From JAFGCL01 sp964423835 (GTDB lineage Bacteria; Chloroflexota; Dehalococcoidia; UBA2247; RBG-13-53-26), in the NCBI GenBank assembly GCA_964423835.1, contig CAYRGJ010000005.1:62001-126000 (forward strand): 64,000 bases of DNA. Reading direction: 5' to 3'. Positions 24,741-33,672 of the stretch are shown here, one piece after another. The notes under the pieces are model-generated. The model worked only from the letters and a program-made list of their open reading frames with translations. It ran no database searches and had not been told where the DNA came from. How positions within the stretch are numbered: the stretch's first letter is position 1; each line of letters starts with the position of its first letter. The position numbers were made by a program, and so were the translations under genes.

Positions 24741-27700
24741 AGCCCCTCTCCGCGGGCCTTTCTATGACGTACGAAATTAGCCGTTCTGGGAGCGAAGTAA
24801 AGTGAAAGCAGAGCTACGACTGATAAGCTGGCCAGAATTGACATCCACGGCACCCTCTGTTCCGCTTTGAAATGGACGCTGGCATATGTCACCATCCCGT
24901 ATTCATCAATGGAACGGACTATGACCTCATGTTCTCCCGGCCTGACCGGCAAGCTGATTTCGTCTCCACTCGTTCGGGCATTCTCGTATCCGTCTACGAA
25001 AATGGAACTATAGGACGGATCACGTGCGCCCTTCCACGCAATCTTGATGCGCGAGCCGACGGTGGCGCCTTCGCTGGGGGAGGTCACCTGCAAGAGGCCG
25101 TCTACTGTTGTCAGGCAGACAGAACCACCGATACTCAATCCCAATGCGCGATCACTGTTGGATTCAAAGAAGTCGAGCGTACTCTCCGAGCCACAATAGG
25201 CTAAGACTCGTTCATCGTCGAGATCCACCACTGCCAGGCAGTGCCCGCTTGTGGACAGGTAACGAGACGGCAGACCACCATAGTAGAACGGTGGTAGGTA
25301 GCCAGCCAGCACTGCTAGATCCGGGTAACCGTCGCCATTAAGATCACCGACCGAACGTATGAAGTCCCCCGGCCCATAGGCAGGCTCGGGGAAGCTCCTA
25401 TGCCTCTCAAACCAGGCGACACCGCTATTCTTTTGTGCCGGTGGTAAGGTAATATCCTTCAGCAGAATTCCGCTGGTAATATCGTAGACTGAGATAACCG
25501 TCTCGTGCATGAATTCGGCCTCCGTCGTGCCGGACGGACCTGTCTCTGAGACTGAGGCGCCCTCCATGTACAGGTCCACAATAGAGGATACGGCCAGCTC
25601 CTCGCGGCCATCCCCCGTTAAGTCACCCACGGGTGTTGCCGGCATCTTTTCGCTACCAGGATTCCACCGATCCGCGTCGAATTTGTGGTTCCAGAGAACA
25701 CTGTCATTCTTCCCGGAAAAGACACTGAGCTGCACCGGCGCATAATCCTGTCCCGATGCGGTGGAGCTGACTGGAGTCGTCTGTAGCGCCGCATATCCAC
25801 CGTAAACGAGGGAATCCTGGTAACCATCACTGTTAAAATCAGCGCACGCCAGGTCCAGCGTTACTGGCATGTCGAATCGATGCCAAGCCCTGTCGCTTAC
25901 CGGCGAAACAACGATCAAGGTACCCGTCTCAGCAGATTTGTCTTTGTCATACTCGAAGTACGCGATCTCCTGCACGCCATCATTATCAATGTCGTTGGTC
26001 AGGCCGTTCAGTTCAATAATCTGGTTATCGCTGGCGGCGATAATACGAGAGATTCCAAGGCTAAGTGGACTGGCCGACGAACAATTAACAGTTATTAGAC
26101 GATCAATAAAAGACATCACTATGCCGTCGCTGCCATCCTGATTCAGATTGGTCAGTACTCGGACCGCTCCCAACTCGGTGCTGCCCCAATCACTGCAGGC
26201 GCTGCTCCAGAGCTTGTTACCGTCCTTGTCCAGGATCATCAAGCTATTCAGAGTTTCCACCAGAATGTCAGTCTCGGAGTTGAGACTCATTGTTTGCAGG
26301 GACTTCGCATTCTCACCAACATCAAACTGGGCCACGGCCCCATCGGCGCCGCTAAACCGGAGGATTATCGAACCCTGACGGGCCACTACGTCCTGGATGC
26401 CGTCTCCTGTCAGGTCAGGAGTGACTTGCACATTACCAAGACCACCCCGCGTGGCGAAATCGGCACAGAGAACCTCGTAAGTCCAGATAACCTTATAGGC
26501 AGCTCCGTCCACTATGCTCATCAGCCTGACCGATGTGACTTGGCCGGCGGGCTCGGTAGACTCACTGCACAGCAGAAGATCGGGGACATCATCCGGGGTG
26601 AATAGCCCTTTCTTGACCACGATGCTGCTCGTCCTTGGGTAGACCCATTGTACGGTCCCGTCCTTCGTGATAAGAGCCAGGTCACTATGGTCGGAAAATG
26701 TCAGGTAGTTGCCATCCGACATCTGCTTTATCTGCGGCGTGTCTCCCTCGAGAGTCTGCACCTTGAAAGATCCTACGACGCTCTGGTCTTTGAGGCTGAC
26801 TATCCTGATGCCTGACTGTGGGTGAGGCTCGAGCATAACTGGCTGACCGTCCATCGTGCCAATGGAGGCACCGTAGAACGCTTGACCAATCGATACCTGG
26901 TTGCCATCTGCGCCATTCAGCAGGACAACATCCCGGGGCGTTGTCCTTGACCCCTTGGCGTTTGGCAAAATCGCCACTACATCCGATAAACCATCTCCAG
27001 TAAGATCGGGCTGACACCACACTTCAATGTCGCCATAGATGTCTCTATCGACGAGCTGGTTATCCCACCGGAGACCACCGTTGCTGGTGTCAACCATGCA
27101 TACCCGGCCATCCCCCATGCTGATGACCACGCCGTTGCCTTGATCACCCGCATTGGAGATGCTGGATACAGATCCGTATGACGGGCTCTCGTAACGCAGC
27201 CATTGCTCTCCCACTTTCCTATTCCACTCGGCCTGTCCGGTACGGCCATCAACCCGAGAGAGCCATCCGTGGTAAGTGCCGATCACGAAATCGTCTATCT
27301 TGTTATCCTGGTCATCCGGTACAGCTGCCACCGCGCTTACCTGGTCGGATGCACGGAAACGCCATAACTGTTGCCCGTTTCGCGCATCAATGCCGAAAAC
27401 ATAACGATTGCTTCTGGCAGCCAGTACCTGAAAACCTTGTGCTTCCCCAACCTGAATGCCGGCCACGTTCAGGTCTTCATTGCCCCAGCCAAGGTCGTTT
27501 TCAAAGACTCTCCGCTGGCCGCACTGGAACTGCCATTCCAAATTGCCGTTGCTGCCATCGTAGCAGCGGATGCAGGAACCGCGATAAGCCACTACGTCTC
27601 GAGAACCGTCACTCGTGATATCCTCAATTAGAGCGGGATACCCTCCTCCCTGCTGCCACCAATTCAGCATGCCGTTGGAGACAGCATACAAGCCGTAGTC

Positions 27701-28003
27701 AGTGGCAAAAAAGACAATGTCGGGCCCGCCCTCGGCCAATCTGCCTGTCACGATCCCCGTGGAAACGATTGAACCTGAGAACCCCAAAGTCTCGATGCAT
27801 TTCATCGATTGATCGGGAGTCCGAGTCAATAAGTCCGCCTGTGCAAAACTTGTAGGGCAAGCGAAACAGGTTCCAACGACACTACTGAGGAGGACAAGCA
27901 AGCACCCCGCAACGCTGCGTAACGCCTTAGGGAGAGTACATCCGGCCAGAGATAGCGGATTACACGTGGCGGCCCGAAGCCTGGCAAACACATCGCTTTC
28001 CAC
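24737..28003 (-). CDS. Large secreted beta-propeller protein (PQQ/FG-GAP-like repeats) with C-terminal membrane anchor
   Basis: The 1,088-residue product starts with a GTG and has a hydrophobic signal-type segment around residues 30-55 (GCLLVLLSSVVGTCFA). The body is built of repeats of two kinds: PQQ-like blades (RNGQQLWRFRASD, TGQAEWNRKVG, GLRWDNQL) and calcium-binding VCBS/FG-GAP blades (DLTGDGLSDVV, DLTGDGIQDVV, DFNSDGYQDSLV, DLNGDGYPDLAVL). Before the C-terminus there is a beta-sandwich-like stretch and one membrane helix (ILASLSVVALLSLYFA) followed by basic residues. It should be anchored in the membrane with the propellers outside. Coupling to an ABC-2 exporter suggests a surface module; the ligand is unknown. 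Confidence 0.82.
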   Translation of the reverse strand: MESDVFARLRAATCNPLSLAGCTLPKALRSVAGCLLVLLSSVVGTCFACPTSFAQADLLTRTPDQSMKCIETLGFSGSIVSTGIVTGRLAEGGPDIVFFATDYGLYAVSNGMLNWWQQGGGYPALIEDITSDGSRDVVAYRGSCIRCYDGSNGNLEWQFQCGQRRVFENDLGWGNEDLNVAGIQVGEAQGFQVLAARSNRYVFGIDARNGQQLWRFRASDQVSAVAAVPDDQDNKIDDFVIGTYHGWLSRVDGRTGQAEWNRKVGEQWLRYESPSYGSVSSISNAGDQGNGVVISMGDGRVCMVDTSNGGLRWDNQLVDRDIYGDIEVWCQPDLTGDGLSDVVAILPNAKGSRTTPRDVVLLNGADGNQVSIGQAFYGASIGTMDGQPVMLEPHPQSGIRIVSLKDQSVVGSFKVQTLEGDTPQIKQMSDGNYLTFSDHSDLALITKDGTVQWVYPRTSSIVVKKGLFTPDDVPDLLLCSESTEPAGQVTSVRLMSIVDGAAYKVIWTYEVLCADFATRGGLGNVQVTPDLTGDGIQDVVARQGSIILRFSGADGAVAQFDVGENAKSLQTMSLNSETDILVETLNSLMILDKDGNKLWSSACSDWGSTELGAVRVLTNLNQDGSDGIVMSFIDRLITVNCSSASPLSLGISRIIAASDNQIIELNGLTNDIDNDGVQEIAYFEYDKDKSAETGTLIVVSPVSDRAWHRFDMPVTLDLACADFNSDGYQDSLVYGGYAALQTTPVSSTASGQDYAPVQLSVFSGKNDSVLWNHKFDADRWNPGSEKMPATPVGDLTGDGREELAVSSIVDLYMEGASVSETGPSGTTEAEFMHETVISVYDITSGILLKDITLPPAQKNSGVAWFERHRSFPEPAYGPGDFIRSVGDLNGDGYPDLAVLAGYLPPFYYGGLPSRYLSTSGHCLAVVDLDDERVLAYCGSESTLDFFESNSDRALGLSIGGSVCLTTVDGLLQVTSPSEGATVGSRIKIAWKGARDPSYSSIFVDGYENARTSGDEISLPVRPGEHEVIVRSIDEYGMVTYASVHFKAEQRVPWMSILASLSVVALLSLYFAPRTANFVRHRKARGEGL

Positions 28004-28011
28004 GATGGCGC

Positions 28012-28040
28012 ATTATACACTATCTAAATATGTATATCCA
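28012..28040 (-). promoter_or_regulatory. Promoter of the beta-propeller/ABC operon, probably leaderless
   Basis: On the minus strand a perfect TATAAT (28012-28017) lies 17 bases from TGGATA (28035-28040). Transcription would begin near 28005, two bases before the GTG at 28003, so the message would have almost no leader. This agrees with the absence of a ribosome binding site. Confidence 0.65.
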
Positions 28041-28303
28041 AAAGGATTTCGTTTTGGAGCCACGGGAAAAAGGATCGCCGGGGATCAGCAGTGACCCAAG
28101 CGTGTATTGCGGTACCGGCTTCGATCCCAATAAAGGTTCCAATATTGCGCCTGGTTGTGGCCCCCCTGACCCCCATCAATGCATGCCTGACGACATTCGT
28201 GGCCGCAACTAGAGCGATGCTGCCACAGATGACCAACACCCTTCATGCAACGATGGAACAACTCGGACAGGCTGCACTCTCCCGTCGGGGCTAGCTGAGA
28301 TCA
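28041..28303. other. Gap between the beta-propeller operon and the kinase/helicase cassette
   Basis: No supported gene lies in this stretch. Small frames on both strands lack ribosome sites. I see no clear terminator for the cassette that ends at 28304. Confidence 0.5.
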
Positions 28304-29698
28304 CTATTTCTTCTTGTGTCGGGGAGGGGAGAATGAGCGCCGATCACCCTCGCTGCCTGGTACCTCAACGACTAGGAGATCTCTATACATTTCACGAAGG
28401 CGCTCTATGTGCTCACCCATTGCCGCTACGATTCGTCGCTCCCGCAATTCCCGACCCTGCAGCTCGGCTGGCGCTCTCGACGAGCCACTCACTGAAGTGC
28501 ACACCCCTGGCAGCAATTCCACAATAACAGACCCTTGAGTTGTCTTGATGAGGCTTTCGAGAGGGTCTCCGCCGGTGCGCGAGAGGGCCATCAGCTCTAG
28601 GTATCCTATGTCGCAGATAGGGGCACTCAAAACCTGTTCCGGCCGGATAAGCTCGCGAACCACCCTTCTCGTACTTGATGGAAGATCGACAACGCGCGTT
28701 CTGCCGGTGTTTGGCATCTCTGCGTCACTCTCAGCGAATCCCGCACAGAACCCATACCAGAGCACCGCGGTCGGATACCGATCAGCGACTCGGGCCAGAA
28801 CACTGGAATGCCTGATCGTTCCTGGGGCTATGCGACTCGCGAGATAGCCAAGCATGAAGGACATTACTTCTGGTTTCCGCGCCGGAGTACCTACACTCGT
28901 GTGGAGGAACTGCTCGAAGGCAACCACCCGGTCTTCCCGTGACCCACGCATGACGCGTTCAGCTTCCCCGAATATCCTGAAATCAAAGAGGTTCGGAGAA
29001 ACGCGATGGGACGACCTGCAGAGAGAGCGACAAGCCTCGCTCACCTCAATATCGCCTGGTGTTAGCAGCTTTGACGCGCCCCGAAGACCAAGGGCATCCA
29101 TGGCCGTTGCGCACACGCGGGCGACCGACCCGCTCTCCACCGGCCGAGCTCGCTGTCTGGTCACCTCCCGAATGGACTCCCACATTCCGACTAGCTTGGT
29201 CCATTCCTGGAAATCAGGGTACACTACTGCCGTTCTGAACATCACGAAGGACAAAGTGCTTGCGAACGCAGTGGCTGACAACGTATCCAACGCCTTGTCC
29301 GGCAGACCTGATGCGCCCAGAACTTCGCCTAGGATAAGCCCAGCAGCAGGCCATGCGAAGCGGCCGATGTCGGACGTTACTGATTTCCCTGCACTTCTCT
29401 GGAAATCGGCGTATGTCACTAGCCGCATGTACGCACTGAATGGACGGATCATTGCCGCGAAAGTGGTTATCCACGCAGCCCAGTCATTCTGGGTCCCATC
29501 CTGACAGACCAGCACCTCCGGGAGTTGAGTCGTTTTCCTGGGGTCTAACGACCAGATCGCCATCACAGTGTCTTTTGCCGGCCCCTCAAGAGAGCCGGTG
29601 TCTGAAATCATCTCAATGTTCAGGCGCGACAAACCTTCTTCCGAAATCATGTTCCCAAAGTCGCGCCGCTCTACTCTTGCACAATAGTAAGTGCTCAT
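28304..29698 (-). CDS. Unknown protein, third gene of the kinase-helicase cassette
   Basis: The 464-residue protein matches no family I can name. It has a hydrophobic-looking helical middle (FAWPAAGLILGEVLGASGLPD, TAFASTLSFVMFRTAVVYP) but no clear signal peptide, and ends in a basic SFSPPRHKKK tail. A cysteine pair sits in SEACRSLCRSS. Its start overlaps the helicase stop by 4 bases (ATGA), so it is made with the helicase and kinase. By analogy with multi-gene defence operons it could be the effector or the sensor, but no catalytic motif supports either role. Confidence 0.75.
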   Translation of the reverse strand: MSTYYCARVERRDFGNMISEEGLSRLNIEMISDTGSLEGPAKDTVMAIWSLDPRKTTQLPEVLVCQDGTQNDWAAWITTFAAMIRPFSAYMRLVTYADFQRSAGKSVTSDIGRFAWPAAGLILGEVLGASGLPDKALDTLSATAFASTLSFVMFRTAVVYPDFQEWTKLVGMWESIREVTRQRARPVESGSVARVCATAMDALGLRGASKLLTPGDIEVSEACRSLCRSSHRVSPNLFDFRIFGEAERVMRGSREDRVVAFEQFLHTSVGTPARKPEVMSFMLGYLASRIAPGTIRHSSVLARVADRYPTAVLWYGFCAGFAESDAEMPNTGRTRVVDLPSSTRRVVRELIRPEQVLSAPICDIGYLELMALSRTGGDPLESLIKTTQGSVIVELLPGVCTSVSGSSRAPAELQGRELRERRIVAAMGEHIERLREMYRDLLVVEVPGSEGDRRSFSPPRHKKK

Positions 29699-30876
29699 TT
29701 GCTGTCCTTCTTTCCCCCTGGGAAGAGGTCTTTCAGCGGAGGCTTTGGTTTCGGTGGCTCGACGGCCACCTGTGCTTGCTCCAAGTAGCCTGGGACCTTT
29801 CCGGTGAAATACACTGATGCCGTTGTCTTCGCCCTCGTTATTGCCGTGTAAGCGATCCTCTTTTGATTCTGGCCTAACCGATTAATATGCTGCATGAGTC
29901 CAAGATGAATTGTGCGGAACTCCAATCCTTTGATTTCCAGTAAGTGCGCCACGTAAATTCGCTGAGCCGAATCATCGCTCCCAGAACGACGATGGGGCAA
30001 AAGGAATGGTGCCAGTGCCGACGCTTCAAGCTGCCCGCGCAAGAAATCGCGATCCTTCTTGCGAGGTCCGACTACGGCTAGGAGTTCTTCCGGATAGGCA
30101 GTCAACTGCACCGTGAGCGCTTCGACCATTCTCTTTGCCTGCTCCTCGTCACTCGCACAACAAGAGAACCGCACTTTCGACGTGGGGCCTTTATAGTTGC
30201 AGGTGTCCAGAATTGGGGAGAACCCCGCAGTCCTACCAATGGCATCTGCGGCTCGGCAGATCTCGTGACCAATACGGTAATGCGTCTTGAGTTCTATTGT
30301 TTTCACTCGACCTTGGACTGTCGATATTACGTCATCGCTACTGAAAATCCGCTGTCGATTGTCCCCCGCAAAACACACATATTTGGCACATCGGAAAAAC
30401 ACCTCCACTTCTTCTGGGAAGCAGTCCTGTATTTCATCCACCAAGAGACATTCGATATGGTGTTCGAGCTTCGGGTTCTCATGCAAAAGCTCAAGAACTT
30501 TCTCGGCGAGCGCCTGCCGCTTGAGATCCAAATCGTCTTCCGGCAGGTCATCGAAGTGAATGCCGTGCTCGCGAAGAAGTGCGATTTCCCAAGAAAGAGT
30601 CTTTTTGATCTTTCCAGCAGGCACATCGTAGTGGCTACCCCCTCGTACAACAAAATCGTGAAGGGGATCATTGAACATGAGGACGAAGAGGTTTGGTTGG
30701 TCAGTCCTTATCAAGTACTCAGCCCGAATCAACAGGAGATTCGTTTTGCCAGACCCCGGAGGGCCGAGGATGAGATAATCCCCAGTTGGCGGTAACGCAA
30801 TGACGTTCTTCTGGTCATCATCCAGATCCGTTATATCAAGCCACCAACTCATTCTTCCCTCGTCAGCTTGAGCCAC
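29695..30876 (-). CDS. SF1 (UvrD/Rep-like) helicase, short form
   Basis: The 393-residue protein has the Q-motif region LDDDQKNVIALPP, Walker A LGPPGSGKTN (about residue 36), motif II LLVDEIQDCFP (about 145), motif III AGDNRQRIFSS, motif IV-like LKTHYRIGHEI and motif VI AYTAITRAKTTASVYF. Only the core two RecA folds are present, without the large 1B/2B inserts of UvrD (about 720 residues). Short SF1 helicases of this type are common in defence operons, often beside kinases. The 5' end overlaps the kinase gene by 28 bases. Confidence 0.87.
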   Translation of the reverse strand: MAQADEGRMSWWLDITDLDDDQKNVIALPPTGDYLILGPPGSGKTNLLLIRAEYLIRTDQPNLFVLMFNDPLHDFVVRGGSHYDVPAGKIKKTLSWEIALLREHGIHFDDLPEDDLDLKRQALAEKVLELLHENPKLEHHIECLLVDEIQDCFPEEVEVFFRCAKYVCFAGDNRQRIFSSDDVISTVQGRVKTIELKTHYRIGHEICRAADAIGRTAGFSPILDTCNYKGPTSKVRFSCCASDEEQAKRMVEALTVQLTAYPEELLAVVGPRKKDRDFLRGQLEASALAPFLLPHRRSGSDDSAQRIYVAHLLEIKGLEFRTIHLGLMQHINRLGQNQKRIAYTAITRAKTTASVYFTGKVPGYLEQAQVAVEPPKPKPPLKDLFPGGKKDSK

Positions 30877-32294
30877 TGCATAGGCGCCGTTCCTTTCGCC
30901 TGCACGTCCAGCGCCTCAGCATAGGCGAGTAGAAGGCTCTCCTGAATGTGAAGTCGAATATCTTGTTCGATGAGCGCGCCTTTCGCTCTTTGGCTCGGAG
31001 CGCCGGGGTCTGGCTCTGCAGGCACGGCTTCTCGCGTTGAGCTGACACATGCCCAAGTGCGCAACTCGTGCAGATTGGCCATTGGGTCTAGGATCGCGCC
31101 TAGGCAGTACAGCGCGAAATAGCAGCTCAGGCCGCTCTTTTCTGACGGCTCAAAGAGCACTCTCAGCAAATACGGGTGGGGCTCCCTAATAGTCTGCGTC
31201 GAATACCGCGGCAAGTTCTCTGTTTTGGTGGTATTCACAACCGCCGAGAATATTGATGTGCGTAGCGGGAACATCTGGACATTAGCAAGGTCTTCCTTAC
31301 TGGCAGGAATTTCCAGACCCTGAAGCGCTGCAACCCTGTGTTGCGCTATTCTTCTCCGTGCTGCGTCCATCGGATCGATGACCTTGGGCTTGCTGAAGTC
31401 CTCCCATTTCACCGTATCAAGTCGCTGACCGGGGGCCTTGGCGAGGCAATTCTGCGCGAGCAAACGCAGGTCTGCATCAGCCTCGGGATTGTCAACGAGA
31501 GGAATCTCTCTTTCTACCGCAAGTACAAGGCGGGCGTAAGGATTCTTGAACATCTCAAACAATGGCTTCCGCATCAGAAGATCGTGGAGCACTGCTCCCA
31601 GTTGGTAGAATGTAATCGCTCGCCACGCGTCAATCGATTCCTCTTCCTCTCGGAACAGAAGCTCAGGTGGGCTGTATTGCAGAGTGCCAATGAAGTACAG
31701 TTGATCCCCTTCATCTGTTACGTTGCTTAGATCGAAGGGCCGCAGGACTCCGAAATCAAGCAACTTCGCGGATTTCATGTCACGTGACACACCAATGTTC
31801 TCCGGCTTTATATCACGATGGGCGAATGATACCTCCTCGAGAAACCGCGCCCCTAGAGCGATTTGCGAGATGAGTGAACGCACCTCCCCTGGAGGAATGC
31901 GCAACAGCGCTTCCGCCAAGTTCATACCATCGAAATACTCCATCGCGACAAAAAGGAATTCCCCTTGCTCACCTCCGTCGTACACACTGACCAAGTTGGG
32001 ATGCGACTTCCCGATAAGCGATCGCTCACGATCGATCCGCTTTAGCTGTGCCTTGTGACCGTAGCGATCAACGATCTCCGGATCAAATACCTTGAGGGCT
32101 GCCGGCTGACCATCTTTAGAGGCCAGAAACACCACTGCGGATTTTCCATGGCCGATGTACTTCTCTACGAGCCAACCCCCTATGGTCTGGCCGAGAAGCC
32201 TTGCGCTCAGTTTCCCTGCTGAATACTCATCCATCGCATCGAAACTCACGACCGTGCCATTGTCCAAGGCAACTCTCTGCAGCGAGCTCCGCAA
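30849..32294 (-). CDS. Serine/threonine protein kinase, first gene of the cassette
   Basis: The eukaryote-like kinase domain covers about residues 40-290. GHGKSAVVFLA is the glycine loop, AALKVFD holds the ATP-binding Lys, HRDIKPENIGV is the catalytic loop and LLDFGVLRPF the DFG block; GTLQYSPPELLF is the activation-segment end. The remaining 190 residues are of no known family and have no membrane segment, unlike PASTA kinases. The start is a TTG at 32294; an in-frame ATG at 32234 gives a protein 20 residues shorter. A good promoter lies 190-215 bases upstream. Kinase, helicase and the unknown protein form one operon. Confidence 0.87.
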   Translation of the reverse strand: MRSSLQRVALDNGTVVSFDAMDEYSAGKLSARLLGQTIGGWLVEKYIGHGKSAVVFLASKDGQPAALKVFDPEIVDRYGHKAQLKRIDRERSLIGKSHPNLVSVYDGGEQGEFLFVAMEYFDGMNLAEALLRIPPGEVRSLISQIALGARFLEEVSFAHRDIKPENIGVSRDMKSAKLLDFGVLRPFDLSNVTDEGDQLYFIGTLQYSPPELLFREEEESIDAWRAITFYQLGAVLHDLLMRKPLFEMFKNPYARLVLAVEREIPLVDNPEADADLRLLAQNCLAKAPGQRLDTVKWEDFSKPKVIDPMDAARRRIAQHRVAALQGLEIPASKEDLANVQMFPLRTSIFSAVVNTTKTENLPRYSTQTIREPHPYLLRVLFEPSEKSGLSCYFALYCLGAILDPMANLHELRTWACVSSTREAVPAEPDPGAPSQRAKGALIEQDIRLHIQESLLLAYAEALDVQAKGTAPMQWLKLTREE

Positions 32295-32857
32295 GCATAT
32301 TCTCTTGCCGTCTTCCGGATCGCCTCAGATCCACCACCCGAGAGGAATCAGTCAATGGTCACACTCCGCGGCCTGCGCCTGTTCACCGTAGGGCTAGATA
32401 CACTGGACTGGAATTGTGGCAGGAGGCCCTTCAATTCGTCTCTCCTGTCCACCATGCTTTGCCTGTTACTTAGGAATTGAATCTTATTGTGCAGCAGCGC
32501 AGAATGTCAAGCCTCTGAACCGCGCCCACTGCAAGGTTGGAGCGGGTGAGTTCGGGGAAGATGGTGCCTGTCTGTGGAGTGATCGTGGGCTGCACTGGAT
32601 AACGGACTGGTCGCCAACTTGGGAGTGAAGGTTCAACCAGTGAGGGCTACCCACGAGACTCAGCCCAAATCGATGCCCAGGCCGAATCTGACTAGGTGCG
32701 GGCTCTGCCGGACTCCTTTCGGAAGGAGGAGAGTCAGTCAGTCTGCATTCCAGTGGAGTTCAACCATTCCCAGTCCCCGCCACAGACGGCGACGGAGGTG
32801 GAACCCAACTACCCTGTGGTGGCTGGCGAAGTGCGCTGCGCCGCGCGAAGCGGCACA
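32295..32857. other. Boundary between AT-richer cargo and the viral late module
   Basis: These 560 bases hold the kinase promoter (32481-32510) and otherwise no convincing gene. The right part (after about 32620) is GC-rich like the viral module. An AAGGAGGAGAG motif occurs near 32725 on the plus strand without a following long frame. This looks like the seam where the defence cargo was joined to the end of the structural operon. Confidence 0.5.
32481..32510 (-). promoter_or_regulatory. Promoter of the kinase-helicase cassette
   Basis: TTGACA (reverse of 32505-32510) and TAAGAT (reverse of 32481-32486) are 18 bases apart on the minus strand. Transcription would start near 32474 and give a leader of about 180 bases before the kinase. 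Confidence 0.6.
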
Positions 32858-33034
32858 CTACGTATCCGGCTCCGCCTTCAGCCAATACGTCAAGTTGGCT
32901 CCCACAATCACGCTGGCCGTATTGGTCATGCCCAACTGCGCCGCCGTCTCAGGCGAGTGGACGCCACAGCAGTACAGGAAGATGGCTATCCCCAACAGGG
33001 TGAGGCTAACGAGGATCCGGCTGAGTTCTTTGAC
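32858..33034 (-). CDS. Small transmembrane protein, last gene of the late viral operon
   Basis: The 58-residue product begins MVKELSRILVSLTLLGIAIFLY and has a second weakly hydrophobic stretch (ASVIVGANLTYWL). AAGGAG lies about 10 bases before the ATG at 33034; a longer frame starts at 33085. One or two membrane segments at the end of a structural operon fit a holin-like or virion membrane protein, but size and hydrophobicity are the only evidence. Confidence 0.6.
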   Translation of the reverse strand, partial: VKELSRILVSLTLLGIAIFLYCCGVHSPETAAQLGMTNTASVIVGANLTYWLKAEPDT

Positions 33035-33191
33035 CATCCGGGATCCGCTCCTTCCCCTGACCAGGCTCGCCGCAATGCTGTCCATCCTGGCAACCGCCGT
33101 CTGCCTCGGTGACCAGCTCTGGTCTGAGGCCAGCCCGGATGGTTCTAATCGTCCTGCCCAGCTGGGTGCGCTCGAGGTACTCTCTCAACAT
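33006..33191 (-). CDS. Small hypothetical protein of the late operon
   Basis: The 61-residue product starts MLREYLERTQLGRTIRTIRAGL with GAGGAG about 9 bases upstream; a GTG at 33212 would add 7 residues. The N-terminal half looks like an amphipathic helix, while the C-terminal half is Gly/Gln/Arg-rich and overlaps the next gene, so the real functional part may be short. No family recognised. Confidence 0.45.
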   Translation of the reverse strand: MLREYLERTQLGRTIRTIRAGLRPELVTEADGGCQDGQHCGEPGQGKERIPDGQRTQPDPR

Positions 33192-33204
33192 TCTGGCCGA
33201 CTCC

Positions 33205-33405
33205 TCACTCACGGGCGGTAGAAGCGCCGTCGGCGACGATCTTGACCACCTCGACGTCCGCGGCCACCCCCAGGACGTTGAGGCCGACGGAGATGATCAC
33301 CGGCCGCTGCACGACATTGGCCGTCAGGCTCAGAAACTGCCAGGTCGGCGGGTTGGACAAGCCGACACTGACCCTGTAACCCAGCACGCTGAAACTGAAC
33401 TTCAT
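33205..33405 (-). CDS. Small beta-rich hypothetical protein of the late operon
   Basis: The 66-residue product begins MKFSFSVLGYRVSVGLSNPP and alternates hydrophobic and polar residues as in beta strands. AAAGGAG lies about 10 bases before the ATG. The arrangement in the late operon suggests a virion component or assembly factor. No family recognised. Confidence 0.6.
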   Translation of the reverse strand: MKFSFSVLGYRVSVGLSNPPTWQFLSLTANVVQRPVIISVGLNVLGVAADVEVVKIVADGASTARE

Positions 33406-33429
33406 TCCGGTTGCACTCCTTTCGCCGCC

Positions 33430-33672
33430 CTATCCGGGGATTGCCTTCGTGCCGCTGATTTCCTCATAGTCCTCATGCGTGGCCAGGTAGTCGTAGGCCG
33501 CCCGGGTGAAGGGCCCGAGCGTAACGGACCCGGCCTCGTCCGTGGTCCCGCTCACGGTCCCCATGGCCAGCTTGAAGCCCGGCACACCGGCCCCGGTCTC
33601 GCTGTCCTTGATGGTCGCCTTGGCCATCCACTTCTTCCTGATCGCCGTGAGGATGAACTCGATGCACACCAT
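33430..33672 (-). CDS. Small protein with a carboxypeptidase-regulatory-like (beta-sandwich) fold
   Basis: The 80-residue product contains TIKDSETGAGVPGFKLAMG and SGTTDEAGSVTLGPFTRAAYDY, the pattern of CarboxypepD_reg-like or transthyretin-like sandwiches. Such domains occur in viral spike and surface proteins. The ATG at 33672 follows the upstream stop directly, with GGGAG before it; an in-frame ATG at 33627 is an alternative. Confidence 0.65.
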   Translation of the reverse strand: MVCIEFILTAIRKKWMAKATIKDSETGAGVPGFKLAMGTVSGTTDEAGSVTLGPFTRAAYDYLATHEDYEEISGTKAIPG

